Part shown: positions 23,840 through 36,294 of the stretch, piece after piece
How positions within the stretch are numbered: position 1 is the stretch's first letter
How the letters are laid out: every line of letters starts with the position of its first letter
Assembly: GCA_905182985.1 (NCBI GenBank)
Contig: CAJJDN010000132.1
Span: 14,836-78,835, forward strand
Reading direction: 5' to 3'
From: Paramecium sonneborni
Lineage: Eukaryota; Ciliophora; Oligohymenophorea; Peniculida; Parameciidae
Length of the DNA: 64,000 nt
The notes under the pieces: generated by a model
Seen by the model: only the letters and a program-made list of their open reading frames with translations
Databases searched by the model: none
What the model was told of the DNA's origin: nothing
Position numbers and translations under genes: made by a program

Positions 23840-24911
23840 ATGTGGCTGAAGGGATTAGATGTAATGTATATGATTTTTGAGTAATAATATTCGGCAATGA
23901 GTATAAGAGTTATTAAATGTTATTTAAATTAGATTATCTTTAAAATTGAATTTTAATGTATAGATGTTTTAGAGTAGATTTTTAATAATAATAGTGAGAG
24001 TTTAGAAAGAGAAGAGTTAGATAAGGAATTGAGAAATATTACATTTAGTTTTAATAGTTATAAAGATACTCTGAGTCATACTGATACAAGTAATTATAAA
24101 ATTTAATACATAAATTTTAATTCCGGTGTTCCCTTTTTTTAAAAATTAATATCTTAATAAAACATGTTATAAGTCTAATACGATACAATATCAGAGTTCG
24201 AAGAGGAATAAAAGAAGAGTTTTTACGATGAAGAATCAAATGTGAACATATTTAGTTAACATTAACTTGGGTTATTCAAAAAACCAAGTTACTTTGTAGA
24301 GAATGAAGAGTCTAACCTAAAGAACAATCATGAGTGTTCAACTACAGAATAGAACGAATCTTCAGAACAGTCAGAAAATTGTTATGAACACATTTCATCT
24401 CCAAAATTCCCTTCTAAAGTTCTACCTCCTCCAATTAATGCAGATTAACATTTGTTTAATTTAGATATGAGATACTATCCAAATAATTCTTAAGAGAACT
24501 TTATATTGAATTTCATTAATTAAGATGATCTTCAACGAATAAAAATGGGTTTAGATTATAAGATTTTAGATGATCCATAAACATTAAGATTCGAAAATTG
24601 GGTTTAATAAATGTGTAATACAAAAGCTAATCAAAAAGAAATGTAAAGGAAACTAAAAGTAAAGAAATATTTAGAGAAAAAACACAATAGAACATTTGGA
24701 AAAAAAGTTCATTATCATATCAGATAGAAAGTAGCTGAAGAGAGATTAAGAATAAAGGGAAGATTTGTTACTTGGAAATAGGTATAAATAATCATATATG
24801 ATGTAGGCTATTAAAATGTTAGAGAAATCTGAGACAAAGAGAGAGTGGACTCATAGTGATTATTTTAAGATTAAGATCTTATTAAATGAAAAGTATGGTT
24901 AATCTTTATGA
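23840..24911 (+). CDS. CCT-motif protein (CONSTANS/CO-like/TOC1 domain)
   Basis: 348 aa after removing a 25-nt intron (24782-24806, GTATAAATAATCATATATGATGTAG). Residues ~270-313 read LKVKKYLEKKHNRTFGKKV and HYHIRQKVAEERLRIKGRF, the basic CCT motif known best from plant CONSTANS, TOC1 and related regulators (consensus R..RY.EKRK.R.F.KKIRY..RK..A..RPR.KGRF). The rest is acidic and low-complexity (Ser/Glu/Asn-rich, residues 1-200) with a PPP patch, typical of transcriptional regulators. The ATG (MWLKGLDVM) follows an in-frame TGA; a later Met (MSIRVIK) is also possible. Likely nuclear; DNA target and partners unknown. Confidence 0.8.
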
Positions 24912-25076
24912 GAGAGTAGAAGAGATTATGATTTTCACTTTATTTTGTTTATATATGTTTCTATCTTATTATAATATTTGAATCTAAGTGGAAATGGATA
25001 ACTAAATAATTAATTTAAATCCTTTAATGAATATTTGAATTTCCCAATTATATTGTTATAGATATATTAAATGAGA

Positions 25077-25148
25077 GATTTCTATGATTTTTATGATTTC
25101 TATGATTTCAATGATTTCAATGATTTCTATGAATTTATGAATGATTTA
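25077..25148. repeat. 9-bp tandem repeat (ATGATTTCT-type)
   Basis: About seven to eight imperfect copies of a nine-base unit (ATGATTTCT/ATGATTTCA/ATGATTTTT) between the CCT-motif gene and the next small gene. Nine bases would preserve frame, but the stretch is intergenic in the model used here. Confidence 0.75.
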
Positions 25149-25183
25149 ATTATAAATAAATAATTGTTTTATAATATAATTAA

Positions 25184-25705
25184 ATGAACTCAAACCCTCC
25201 TCCAGTGATCATTTTATATAAATAGAGTCTAAATGTAATTAAGTATATACTACATTAAAGGATCCAAGCAAAAAGAATTTCAGCAAGCTATGGCAGTAAG
25301 AACCAATTGAAGTGAAAGAAGTATAAATTCATTAATATAAGTGAATAGTTTTTTTCAAATTTATTCCAGGCTTTGAAATATTCAAAGGATGGAATGGCTC
25401 ATACAATTTTTGATTTAGAAACTAGTGATTCATTATCTGAGATTTCAGAGATCAATTTATAAAATTAAGGATTTATTAGTGAGTAGAGTAATTCTATGTA
25501 AGAGTTGCTAAATATTTTGGAAATAGAGAAATCCCCTCTTTAATCTGCATTTTTGGAAAACAATTCAATTAATTCAATTGCGTATTTTCATTTATTTTAT
25601 TTTATTAGATAATTATGTGAGAGAATGAAAATTTTAAATCTTAATGAAGAATTGAGCAACAAAATAAATGAGAGTTTTATGAAGATTTCCAAACTTCGTT
25701 TTTGA
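25184..25705 (+). CDS. Small uncharacterised protein
   Basis: 154 aa with two introns: 30 nt (GTGAAAGAAGTATAAATTC..TATAAG, which removes the only in-frame TGA) and 27 nt (GTATTTTCATTTATTTTATTTTATTAG). N-terminus MNSNPPPVIILYKQSLNV; the middle is acidic (FDLETSDSLSEISEINL) and the C-terminus helical (KILNLNEELSNKINESFMKISK). No family recognised. The 30-nt intron is inferred from the stop codon it removes. Confidence 0.55.
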
Positions 25706-25759
25706 TGTGAAACATTTATTTTTGATACTACAAATAAATTTAATATTTAATATTGATAA

Positions 25760-28404
25760 ATGTCATAATACCAAAGCAATGATCCATATGAATTGTATAA
25801 TGAACACCTAATTAATTTAGTTTACATTATTGTAATGATTAAGATTAACAGATTTATGATCTAAATAAATTATTCATAGAAAATCTTGTCATATATGATG
25901 TTAAATATTAGGTAAAATAAATTATTGATTTATTCTAGATTCATCATCATAAGACAGTATTATAAATTTTTAATGAATAGAATCAACTCATCAAAACTTT
26001 ATGGGGTAATATCTATTTATTGAAATTCTAGGTTTTTAAGATGTTTAATTTCCCACTCAATCAAATTTAGAATAAATAATCAAAGAATCTATTGAAAATA
26101 ATTTAGTTGTAAGATTATTATAATAAATTTAGTAAACTGTATATAGTTAGACTTATCCTGGAGGTTAATTGTTTAAAATTGGATATTAAAAAGAAATTGA
26201 TGCTTGGTTAATCTATTGTAACAATCTTACAATTGCAGCCTAAATATCTGATGATTTATCTGAATTCTCATTTTAAAAATTTGATGCAGCAGTTTAAGTA
26301 GCTGAATTATGGTTTAATATTTTGAATCAACGTAAATAAATTTCCTTATTTTTTTAGTCACCGAAGAAAGAATCAATAATTTGAAATTTGATTTCCATAA
26401 TCGTACAGTATATGGACATATAATAAATCAAGAATCTTTAATATATCATCCTGATGACATCCTTTAATTCATAGGCATTCTTGATGTCAATTTTGAATAA
26501 GCATAATAATTATTTTGTTTTTATGGATTGCCTCATCCCAAAACATCATAATTTAAATTACAATTAAAAGTCTTATAAAAACATATAGAAAGAATTTAAA
26601 GAAGTGATATTGAATTAGAATCAGCTGGAGTTATTCTATATTTCAATGATTAATATTATCTTGTTCATACAGCTGAATATTTAATTTACAAACACATTTA
26701 ATCAATGTTATTGAATGAATAACATATAGAAAAAGATTTTAAATAATTTGTAAAATCTTTATAAGTCAAACCTCCTAGACCATTTAAGTTTTATCAAAAC
26801 ATCTATGAATAAGGTTTAAAAATATTAGAATAAAATAATAAAATTGAATAAACTATCAAATTTAATTTTAATGACTTTGTTACTATTATTTTACATAATA
26901 CTTTTAATAATAAGACTTTCAAATGGAATTAATTAAAATCTATTTAAGATTACAGAGTTTCTTGGTCAACATATCAACCTGAAACTTTAACTAGAATACC
27001 AGTGTATAGTGGTGAAGATCCTTAAAAAAACCCAGAAAATGTATTCTTAATTATACCTGTATGTATTAATGGAGTTGGAGTATCAACATTTGCAAGAACA
27101 TTTTAATCATTTTATTATCAAACATAAATTGTTAGTGATATTTAAGATGCCAAAATTAGAGACAATTATGTTATTATATTAGAACATAATCATACTCCAG
27201 AAGAAGCATAAGTTATTCTATCAAAATGTAGTTAATTTTACAATAAAATTATACTATTTCCATATTCTAAAAAATCATATAATGAATTGAAATTGCCATT
27301 TTCTTATGAATTACTTATTACAGCCATGAAAAGAACATGTACTTCACTTGAAAGAATTCAATCTTTTATTAAAAAGACTAAAACATTTGAAAACTTTAGA
27401 ATTAATTCTTTATAAGTAAATGGACTAATTGAATTTCCATTTGTTGATGATGATCTATAAATTGATCATGAATATATTGAAGATGATTTATTGGATTTAT
27501 TTGCAAATGATTCAAAAAAAAATCTTAATTAATTTTTTAAAAGTCTAAAAGAACTTCATCTATAAAATTAAAATAATGAGACTTATGATGAAGAAATAAA
27601 AAATATCATTCATTAATTATTCCCAAAAGTTACAAATATTACTAAACATTAACCAATAAAAGTTGATGATGTAATTAGGAAAGAAAGTGAAGATCTTGTG
27701 ATTCCTGAAAAAAAACATAAAGTTTAAAAAAAAGAAAAACATATTTAATATGATCCGACATATTTACCAAATTCATTAAGTTTCTAAATAAAAGGAGGAT
27801 TTAATATGAGAGATAGAATCAATAAATGGATTTTAGAATGTTTAGTATATATTATTTATTTATTTTTTAGAATGCTGGTAATGCTAATTTTAAAAATGAT
27901 GAAACTTACTCTAAAATTATTAATATTTATTAAAAATAAACTTTTGAAAATGGTGAATAGCATTTCATTCCAGAGAAAGATCTTAGATTAGAATTATTAA
28001 CAATCAATTAAAATGATCAAAGTGTTAGAGAATTACCATATTTTAAAGATTTTGTATAAGATAAAGAAGCTGAAATATTTATTAAAACCTTATTTGTTAG
28101 TTTTGATGGATTAATTGCTGCACTTGCTCATTAATCATCATTACAATGTTAAAGTCCATATCCTCATATTCCATTTTATTATAAAAATTTGAAAGTAAGA
28201 GATAGTTTATCAATAATATCTTAAACGATTTTATAAAATAAAATCTTAAAATAGGCATTCAAAGAAGGTTAACTCTCTAAAGTCACAAATTAACCAATAT
28301 TTGCCTCTGAAGATATTAAATATAGAAATAAGACTTATAGAGTTTATGTAATTTCATTATAAGATGGGATCAAAGTTAATGCCATTTCAACAGATAGATT
28401 ATGA
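25760..28404 (+). CDS. tRNA-ligase-like protein with degenerate P-loop
   Basis: 839 aa after five introns (20, 27, 26, 26 and 26 nt) that restore one frame from MSQYQSNDPYELYN to ..NAISTDRL. Around residue ~400 it reads NVFLIIPVCINGVGVSTFARTF, a Walker-A-like GxGxST with Val in place of the catalytic Lys. About 40 residues on, VIILEHNHTPEEAQVIL resembles the DRNNH..P region of the kinase domain of Trl1/plant-type tRNA ligases. A late PHIPFYYKNLKVRD could be a degenerate 2H-phosphodiesterase motif. I infer a homologue of tRNA/RNA ligase end-healing domains that may lack kinase activity. The N-terminal 350 residues are unassigned. Alternative: a ciliate-specific protein with chance P-loop similarity. 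Confidence 0.6.
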
Positions 28405-28474
28405 TTTGAGTATTATTAAAAAAAATACATAAAATATAGATTTATATTTGCTTATTTATCTATTTTTTAATAAT

Positions 28475-29380
28475 TCATTAGGCTGGTTTCTCACCTTGAG
28501 GTTATTCATTAGGTTTTTCACCTTCCTAATTTTAAGGATTATTTTTAGCTTCCTCAGCTTTCTTAGCAGCTTCTTCAGCTTTAATTTTATCTTCCTCTTC
28601 TTTTTTCAATTTTTCCTCTTCAGCTTTCTTAGCAGCTTCTTCTTCTGCTTTTTTCTTATTTTCTGCTTCTATTCTTTCTCTTTCTTATCTTTCTTTTTCT
28701 TCTTTTTCTTCTTATTCTTTTCTCTTTCTCTCATTTTCTTCTCTAATAGCTTCTTATCTAGCAAATTCTTCTTCTTTCATTTTGATGTATGCTTAAAAAG
28801 TTGGTTTTGATTTCTTTTCTATAGGTTTCTCTTATTTCTTTTCTTTAGTTGTTGCATAGCCTTTAACATCTTTTCCATTTTATAGATCATCAAGAAATCT
28901 TTTAATTCTATCAACTGTTGGAGCAACAGCAGGAAACAAACCTGAATTTTTTTTAGAGTAAATTATTTTATCTTTTTAGATATAAATGTATTACTTTAAT
29001 GAGTAATTTCAAATGCTCCAATGGATGGTTTATTAGTTGAAAAATTAACAACACAAAATGAATTTGGAATTGCAGCTTCAACAGCTAGATAATTTTATAT
29101 TAACAAAAGTTACCTTCCTTAAAATCATGATATAATTTAGCATATCGTAATTCATCATGTTATGTACAAAATGAATGTGATTTTTAACAATTTATACAAA
29201 CTTCAAAGTGGATCACTGTGGAATTAGGTGGAATAGGCTTATTAGATAAGTCTAAATAATTCTTGGCAGGAGGCTTTTCTTACTTTTGGGGTTGCTACTA
29301 TTCTTCTTTTGGCTTTTATTCACCTTCTTCTTATGGTTACTAGAGATGAAATAAATGAATACTTCTCCAGGAGGTTGCAT
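28475..29380 (-). CDS. Rdx (SelW-like) thioredoxin-fold protein with charged coiled-coil tail
   Basis: 279 aa after three introns (29340-29362, 29085-29104, 28972-28994). After a Gln/Glu/Pro-rich start (MQPPGEQPQEEGEQK), residues ~45-160 form an Rdx-like domain: VIHFEVCINCQKSHSF with a CxxC redox pair, later SIGAFEITHQNKIIYSKKNSGLFP and VDRIKRFLDDL, the strand-SKK-helix end of SelW/Rdx folds. Residues ~180-275 are almost pure E/K/A (KKAEEEAAKKAEE), a long charged helix. SelW-type proteins are small redox proteins using CxxU or CxxC; this is the Cys form. The tail suggests attachment to a filament or cilium, which is inference. Confidence 0.7.
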
Positions 29381-29511
29381 TTTTTATTATTTAATTTATT
29401 TATTTGTTTCCAGATGTTTTGGAATATTTATTTAAGAATTATTAAAATCAAATGATTGATATATGAAAGGTAGCATGAGAAATAAATTTTAATTAATTAA
29501 ATTACAATAAA

Positions 29512-30294
29512 ATGACAGAAGAAGATATTTGTTTGAATATTTAACAAGGAGAAGTATATATAATAATAATAATATGAAAGTGTAAAAAAAATGATGGTAA
29601 TCTTCGAGAGATATTCAATGTTTTATCTACATTTAACAACCCATATATATTGTATAATGAAAAATATTTAAAACTGAAAAAATTATTAGATGAATAAGAT
29701 TCGGATCAAGGGATGCAAAATATATTAGGTTAAGATCTATTTAACAATGAGAATGATTATTATTAGGAATTTTAAAATTTAGAATAAATGATAAAGTCTA
29801 ATAATATGATAGAAGTAGAAAAGGATGTCATATAGAGAAAGATTGCTTAATAATTAGTTAATGAATATTAAGCATAATTGAAACTTAATGAGAATTAGTT
29901 ATTTGGATTGATTTATAGTCATAAAAATAACGAGAAATTTGGTAACTTTTTAATAATGAAGAATCAGCAAATAGAATCATTAGAATGTAATTGACTTAAT
30001 AGAATTATAATTTAAGAGGTTTAAGCTGAGAGAGAAGTGACCACTTTGTTTAAAGATAATGAATTAACTAAACTATGTGCAATCTTGGGTTATGCTGAAT
30101 TCTTTAATGATGAAAGAGAAAAATAAGTGTCTGCTCTAAGTTTAAATGGTTCATTATATTTGTTGAAATTCGATAATCAACGAGAGTTAATAAGTTGTTT
30201 GGATTACGTTAATGGATAGGCTTCCTCTATTAGAATTTAGGATATAGCTGTTAAAAACTCAGAAGGAGTGAGATATTTTTTGATAAAGTAATGA
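29512..30294 (+). CDS. Uncharacterised helical protein
   Basis: 241 aa with two introns: 27 nt (GTATATATAATAATAATAATATGAAAG) and 30 nt (GTAATTGACTTAATAG..TTTAAG, which removes the one in-frame TGA). It begins MTEEDICLNIQQGECKKN and is Asn/Gln/Leu-rich and largely helical, with a more globular C-terminus (LCAILGYAEFFNDEREKQVSALSLNGSLYLLKF). No family recognised. It ends 35 bp before the stop of the convergent neighbour. Confidence 0.65.
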
Positions 30295-30328
30295 GATAAT
30301 TAATTAAAAGTATGTCATTATTTAATTA

Positions 30329-31337
30329 TCAAAATAATTTTGTATGAAACCCTGTGCTATTTCTTAATTATTAATCAGCATTATAGTATTATTTAATAAA
30401 TTTTGTTATCTAAGCAGAGGCATCAAATTCTGCTAATAAATTCTTACTTATTGATGATCTAGTAACATTTAATTTCCTTATAATACTTGGTTTTTCTGTT
30501 TTCAATTTTCGATCTGGACTATTTTGTATAGATTGACTTTGAGAATAATATTACTTTATTTTGGCTGGTTCTGGAGGAGTATTGTTTCTTCGTATAATTG
30601 TACCTTAAATATCCTTTTTGAAGTTTAACAATTATAATTGTTCTTTTGCTTATAAAATTATTTTCGAATTTTCCAAAAGGATTGTATTAGATAAATTACG
30701 TAATTAGTGAAGTTCTTTAAGAATTGTTTTTAATTTTAATTTTATTGATGAAGATATTGGACTTGAATTTATTTTACCTTCTGATGCAATAATACGAAGA
30801 TGTTCACTTTCTATTGCATATGTTTAGAGTTATGTCTAAAAAACAACGATTTTATCCTTTAATCTATGAATCTTATCTTATGCTTTCTTTTTTAGAGCCT
30901 CATATTATTGACGATAATTATCCTTATCCTCTTTTTTTTATCTATTTAATTCTTCATATTTAGTCCGTTAATCTATTAACTTCTACTAAAGTTCACATTT
31001 CTATAATTCAATTTGTTAATTGCATGCTTTAAGGATAAGATACTCAGTATTGAGTTCATCATAACGGTGTTTCCATTAATCGTGCTATACATCGTGAAAT
31101 TCATCAATTATTGATTATCTAGTATGATTAGCTATTTTACTTGTACTTTGCACAATTATTACAATACTTACCTATAGATTCTTTCATTTCATATTCTAGT
31201 TGTTTGATTTCTATAAAGAAAGACTCCATTACATGTTTTAATTCTAATTCTAGTCCTTCTGATGGCTCGAATTCTTTACATATGATACGCATCAACTGCT
31301 ATGTAAACTATTGTTATTGTATCAGAATCCCTTGCAT
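30329..31337 (-). CDS. Coiled-coil protein
   Basis: 328 aa with one 22-nt intron (31146-31167). It starts MQGILIQQQQFTQQLMRIICKEFEP. Residues ~70-210 are strongly coiled-coil (YEELNRQKKEDKDNYRQQYEALKKK). The C-terminal third is basic and Ser-rich (NNTPPEPAKIKQYYSQSQSIQ). No catalytic motif. Likely cytoskeletal or ciliary by composition only. Confidence 0.7.
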
Positions 31338-31445
31338 TTAATTAGCTACAATATATTTTAATTTATATATGTTAATCATGTATTATTTTGTAATTATCTT
31401 TTATGTTTTTACATAAACAAAAATACAGTTTTATTTTTATTAATA

Positions 31446-34400
31446 ATGAATACTTAAGAAAAATTAGATTAAAAATCTGATCAGGTAGAATCTCTTAGTA
31501 GGAAATACGGTGAAAGAAGTATCTCTCCTCATTAAGACTCTTAGAGAAAGAATTGTATTCATTCTATTATATCATAGTGCGTCGAATCAAGAATAATGGT
31601 CAATCACAGAAATCATTCAACATCATGAAACCTCAATAGCAAAATTTTTTAAAATCATCTTAAGAAACATCTGGAGGAGGATTCTATAAGAGATCTTAAA
31701 TTATGGGAACATCATTTCCTACAATACCTACAAGAGAAAAATAAAAGTAATATTCTAATATATTAAAGTAATGATTCAAAATATGTACATGGTAAAAAAG
31801 AAGAAAATGTTAGTTTTGCTTAAATAGATTCAATATTAGGAATGAAATAACTTTTGGGACCTAATCATCATTGTCATTTCGAAATATAAGTTAAACATCT
31901 TGTAGCAAAATTAGTATAATATATGAATATAATAATTTAAGGAAGCAAGTGAATTATTAACAATAAAAGCAAAGGATGAATTGGAGAATGTAATTTGGAT
32001 GGTTAAAAATTATAATAGTGAGGGATTGATTTCGAAATTATTACAATTGTAATAATTAAAAAATGAATTAGAGAAGGATTAATAATTAATGAGGGAAGAG
32101 ATAGAAATGTTAGGTGTATAAAGAGATGATTGGTAATTAAAGTATTAGGAAATATATGAAAAGTTATTGAAAATGCAAGGAATAGAGAATGATCTTCATG
32201 ATGCATTACATAAATTATAGATGTCAAATGAGTCATTGGAATAGATTAATAGAAGATTAAGAGAGAAATAATTAGAAGTATAGGATTGGTAAAGGAAATG
32301 TAACACTCATGATGAATAATTTAAAATTAGAATAAATAAATTGGAGGAGACATTGAAAGAGAAGGAAACATAAATATAATAATTATAGAAGAAATTATAA
32401 CGATTGGATAGTGAGAGTGCATTTTTATAATAAGAAATGAAGAATAAGAGTGAGAAATTAGAAGAAGAGTAAAGAAGATCAAAATAATTACATGCTGAGT
32501 TATTAGATACAAGAGTGAATAAGGTTTAGAATTTATAAGATGAAATTGCAAAATAAAAGAAGGTTATTTAATAAAGGGTGGAAGAGATTGAAGAATAAGA
32601 AAAGAAAAATAAATTATTGAATGTAATAAATAATTCAAGTATTTATATAGAATAAATTAAATTTATTGGAAACTTAATTAAAGAATTTTGATGATGTAGC
32701 TAGATAAGAGAAAGAAGAGTTAGAAAAGGGATGGTAGAAAAAATATAAGGAATTAGAAAAATAAAGTGTTTAATACAAAAGAGATTTGAATTAGTTAGAA
32801 ATCTAATTATAATAAGTTGATTTGTTAGTTTAATAAAAAGAACATGAAGTAGAATAGGCTGTTGTTAAAATTAAAGAATTGTCAGATTTAAATGAAAAAT
32901 AATTATAAACAATTCAAACTAATTCTACTGAAATACTTAGATTAAATTAAGAACTTGAAGAGAAAGATTAAGATTTATTATATGCAGAATAACAACATGA
33001 AGAGATTTCTAAAGAAAGAACAGTATTGATGGAAAGAATAGATTTATAGAATAATGAGATTTCAGATTTGAAATAATAAGTATTTTAAATGAAAAAGGAA
33101 TTAGAAGGATTAAAATGGGAGAAATAAGATTAAGATAGAAAAATTGATAGATTAAATGAATAGATTGAATAGGCAAATCAAAGTTCAAATTAATATAAAT
33201 AATAATTAGATGATGAGATTAAAAAAACATATTAATTATATTCTGAAATCAATAAGTGGAAATAAGATATGGAAGATATAAAAGTTCAACATTAAAAAGA
33301 AATTTAATAATAAAAAACGATAATTGATGGAAAGAATGATGAAATAAGAAAACTTAATGATAAATTATAAGAGTTTTAGGATTAAGATAAAGATTTATCA
33401 GATAAATTAAAAAAGTAGATGAAAGAAAATGAAAATAATGCTAAGTAAATTTAATAATTGTAAAATGATAAATTAGAATTAGAGTAACAAAAATAAGAAT
33501 AATAGAAATTAATATCTTAGTTTGAATAATAAGTTATTGAATTCTAGTAGGAGAAGTAATAATTACTTTTAAGAATAGAGGAGATTTAAAATGATAAAAC
33601 TGAGGTTTAATTATTAAATGTAGAAATAGAAAAATTGAAAGCAGATTTAGATTCAAAAAAGAATTATGATGAATTAAAAGAGATAGCAAGTTAAATTAAT
33701 TCAGTATATGAAGAGAAAGTATCTTTGGAGACTTAAAGAAATGAATTATAAATTTAATTAAATAAAACTATTGAGGAACTTAAGGAAAGGAAGGATAAAT
33801 TTGTAAATTTAGAAAATGAGAAAAAAAAGAATGATAATGAGTTTGCATAATATAAGGAAAGAACAGAAGATTAATAAGAAAGATATTTATAATAAATTAA
33901 AGGATTTGAAAAGAAGAATCATCAACTTAATGAAGAATTGTAAAAAGCACTTGATAAAGTTGAGATTTTAGAAGGAGCACTAGAGAATTAGAGTAAAGAT
34001 ATTAAAATAATTCCGAAATAAGCTTAAGTTCCACTTCATAGAAATAATACTTTTTAGCAAATATTTGTTGAAGATAAGGTATTTTCAAAAGATCATTAAA
34101 ATGATGAAATTCATTTAAAATTTTCAGAAATTGATTTTAGTAGATCTAAAGGACATTTAACAATATGTTTTTGGGTGAATATTGATAGAACAAATTCAAA
34201 AGAAATGCTACCTATTCTTAAAATTAGTACAGAAAATAAAAAGTTATTAGAGATGGGTGTATATTTAGATACAAAATAAGTGTATAGTACTTTTATTCCT
34301 AATAATCATCCGAAAAATACTAAATAATAAAATCCATTAACTGTAACTTCATAGTTACCAATTAAATTAGGAGAATTTTAATTATTAGCTTTGATTTTAA

Positions 34401-36224
34401 ATGAATCTGGATAATATATGGATATGGGTTTATGTTTAAATGGAGTTAGAGATGATTAAGTATCTATTTCTACATCATTGATTTTCCCAGAAGCTCAATT
34501 ATCATTTGGAAAATATACAACACATCATTTAGTTTTAAAAGATTGTTTAGTAATTACAGAAAATTTATAGAGAATGAATATTTTTAAAGAAGTATATTAG
34601 ACATTTTATTAAAAATATAATGGAGTTAAAAAAATGAGTAGAAGATATGGATAAAAGAAAGAAAATATATCATATTTATCAGCAGGAGATCTTATATTCT
34701 TTCTAATATAACAACATGAACAATCTCCTCCAAAATCAGGAAGCAGATCTAAATCTCCTCCACCTACCTAAGCAGTTATTATCAATAATCGAACTATTCC
34801 AGCTGGATTAGTAAATTAATATGAATTAGCAAACACTTAAACTAAAACAGAAGAAACTAAACCAGAAGAAATATAAGAATAACCATAATGGAGTAGAAAA
34901 TATTCAGTTGAAAAACTTAAAAAATTCTTATATACTAATTTTAATTATAAGAGACTGTTAAGTCCATTCACTGAAAATTATGATTATATTTCTTTGGGAT
35001 TATAATTATTATAACCACCAAGAAATGATGAACTACCTCCTACTAAATTTCATAAAATTATCAAACCTAAAATACAATTATCTCCATATTATATGATGCC
35101 ATATAAATAATTTTTAAATTACATATAATTTGTTGGTTTATTAAGAGTTACTTTTGAAGAATTACATGATTTATGTGAATTAATGGAAGTCATCTATACA
35201 AATGGCAAAGAAAAATATATTCATTATGATCACTTTCTGATTGTTTTAAGAGAATGTATTATGACTAGAGCTGAATTAAAGAAGAAAAAGGAATAAGAAA
35301 AAGGTGAACCTCAACCACCTTAAATGATTGAATCTTATAAATATTCTTATAAGGAAATAATTATAAAATCTACAGGAATAGAAGAATAAGAAATAGAATT
35401 ATCTAATGCTATTGAAATTACTGAAGTTTCAATTAATAAAAATGAATAACTAACTTAATTAGATGTTAAATTAAAAAATGAATCCTTACAAACTTATCCT
35501 CTTGTACATTTACCTGGAGCATAAGTTGGAACTTTAAATATAAGCCAATAAAAAAAAATTATTTTTATCTTTTCAAATGATTCTTAAATTAATGAAATAA
35601 AAACAGAAACTAATTCTTTATTATTAGGAGAATTAAGTGAAATAACATTATGTCATGAATTAGAATTATAAGAAAATTAAAAAATAGTCAAATTTAATAT
35701 ATAAGATAAACAAATTAGAGTTGTGATCTAAAATTCAAAAAAAATAATAGAAGAAATTTAAGTATGTATCTTATTTATTATTAAAGCCTCTTGAAATGGA
35801 TCCAGAAACAGAATTAGAATCTTTGAATTTGCCTCAGGTTCCAGATAATTGGAATTTAGGCAAATTCTATGTTAATATTACTAGATGCTAAAATTGTGAT
35901 AAACATTAATCAACTACAAGACATGAAGAAAAAGATTTCATTGAAAAAACAGAATATATAACTAATTTATTTAAAGAATTATTTCCAAATGTTGAAATAA
36001 TTGAAAATGAAGATAAAATTGATAAATTGGAAAACTTTGAAGTTTACATTAAAAATGCACTTGGTCCTGAAAAAATTATGCTTCTTTAAAAATAAGAAAG
36101 CATGCCTAAATTTAAAGATAATTTTAATGATAAATTACCCAATTTATTTGAAAAACTTATGAGAATCATTAATTTTCATGGTACTACAGAAAAGTTAGGA
36201 CAAGAATAAGAAAAGTTTAAATGA
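31446..36224 (+). CDS. Large coiled-coil protein with LamG-like and C-terminal Rdx (SelW-like) domains
   Basis: 1,565 codons after introns 31914-31941, 32623-32650 and 35762-35786. Order: N-terminal Ser/His-rich 150 residues; continuous coiled coil ~150-860; a concanavalin/LamG-like domain ~870-1040 (DFSRSKGHLTICFWVNID, MGLCLNGVRDD, AQLSFGKY); a Pro/Glu linker; helical segment ~1120-1220 (TFEELHDLCELMEVIY); beta-rich part; then residues ~1440-1565 an Rdx-like domain, KFYVNITRCQNCDKHQST with CxxC, FPNVEIIEN and LFEKLMRIIN. One oddity is an in-frame TGA at 31626-31628 (codon 61), not removable by a normal-sized intron. Translation may instead start at a later Met (~31840), or the base is an error. 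Probably an axonemal or cortical structural protein, by inference. Confidence 0.7.
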
Positions 36225-36294
36225 ATATTAATTAAATAAAATATAAATATTTATATTTATTTATAATGTACTATTAAATGTGGTATAAATGCAC

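Noticed and set aside
28448..28810. Plus-strand 120-aa Phe/Leu/Ser-rich ORF
   Set aside because: It is the antisense of the E/K-rich tail of the minus-strand Rdx-like gene; composition (TTC/TTT runs) fully explains it.
31626..31628. Selenocysteine at the TGA of the gene with a SelW-like domain
   Set aside because: The TGA lies at codon 61 in a Ser/His-rich region far from the Rdx domain, whose own active site is CxxC; nothing supports Sec insertion.
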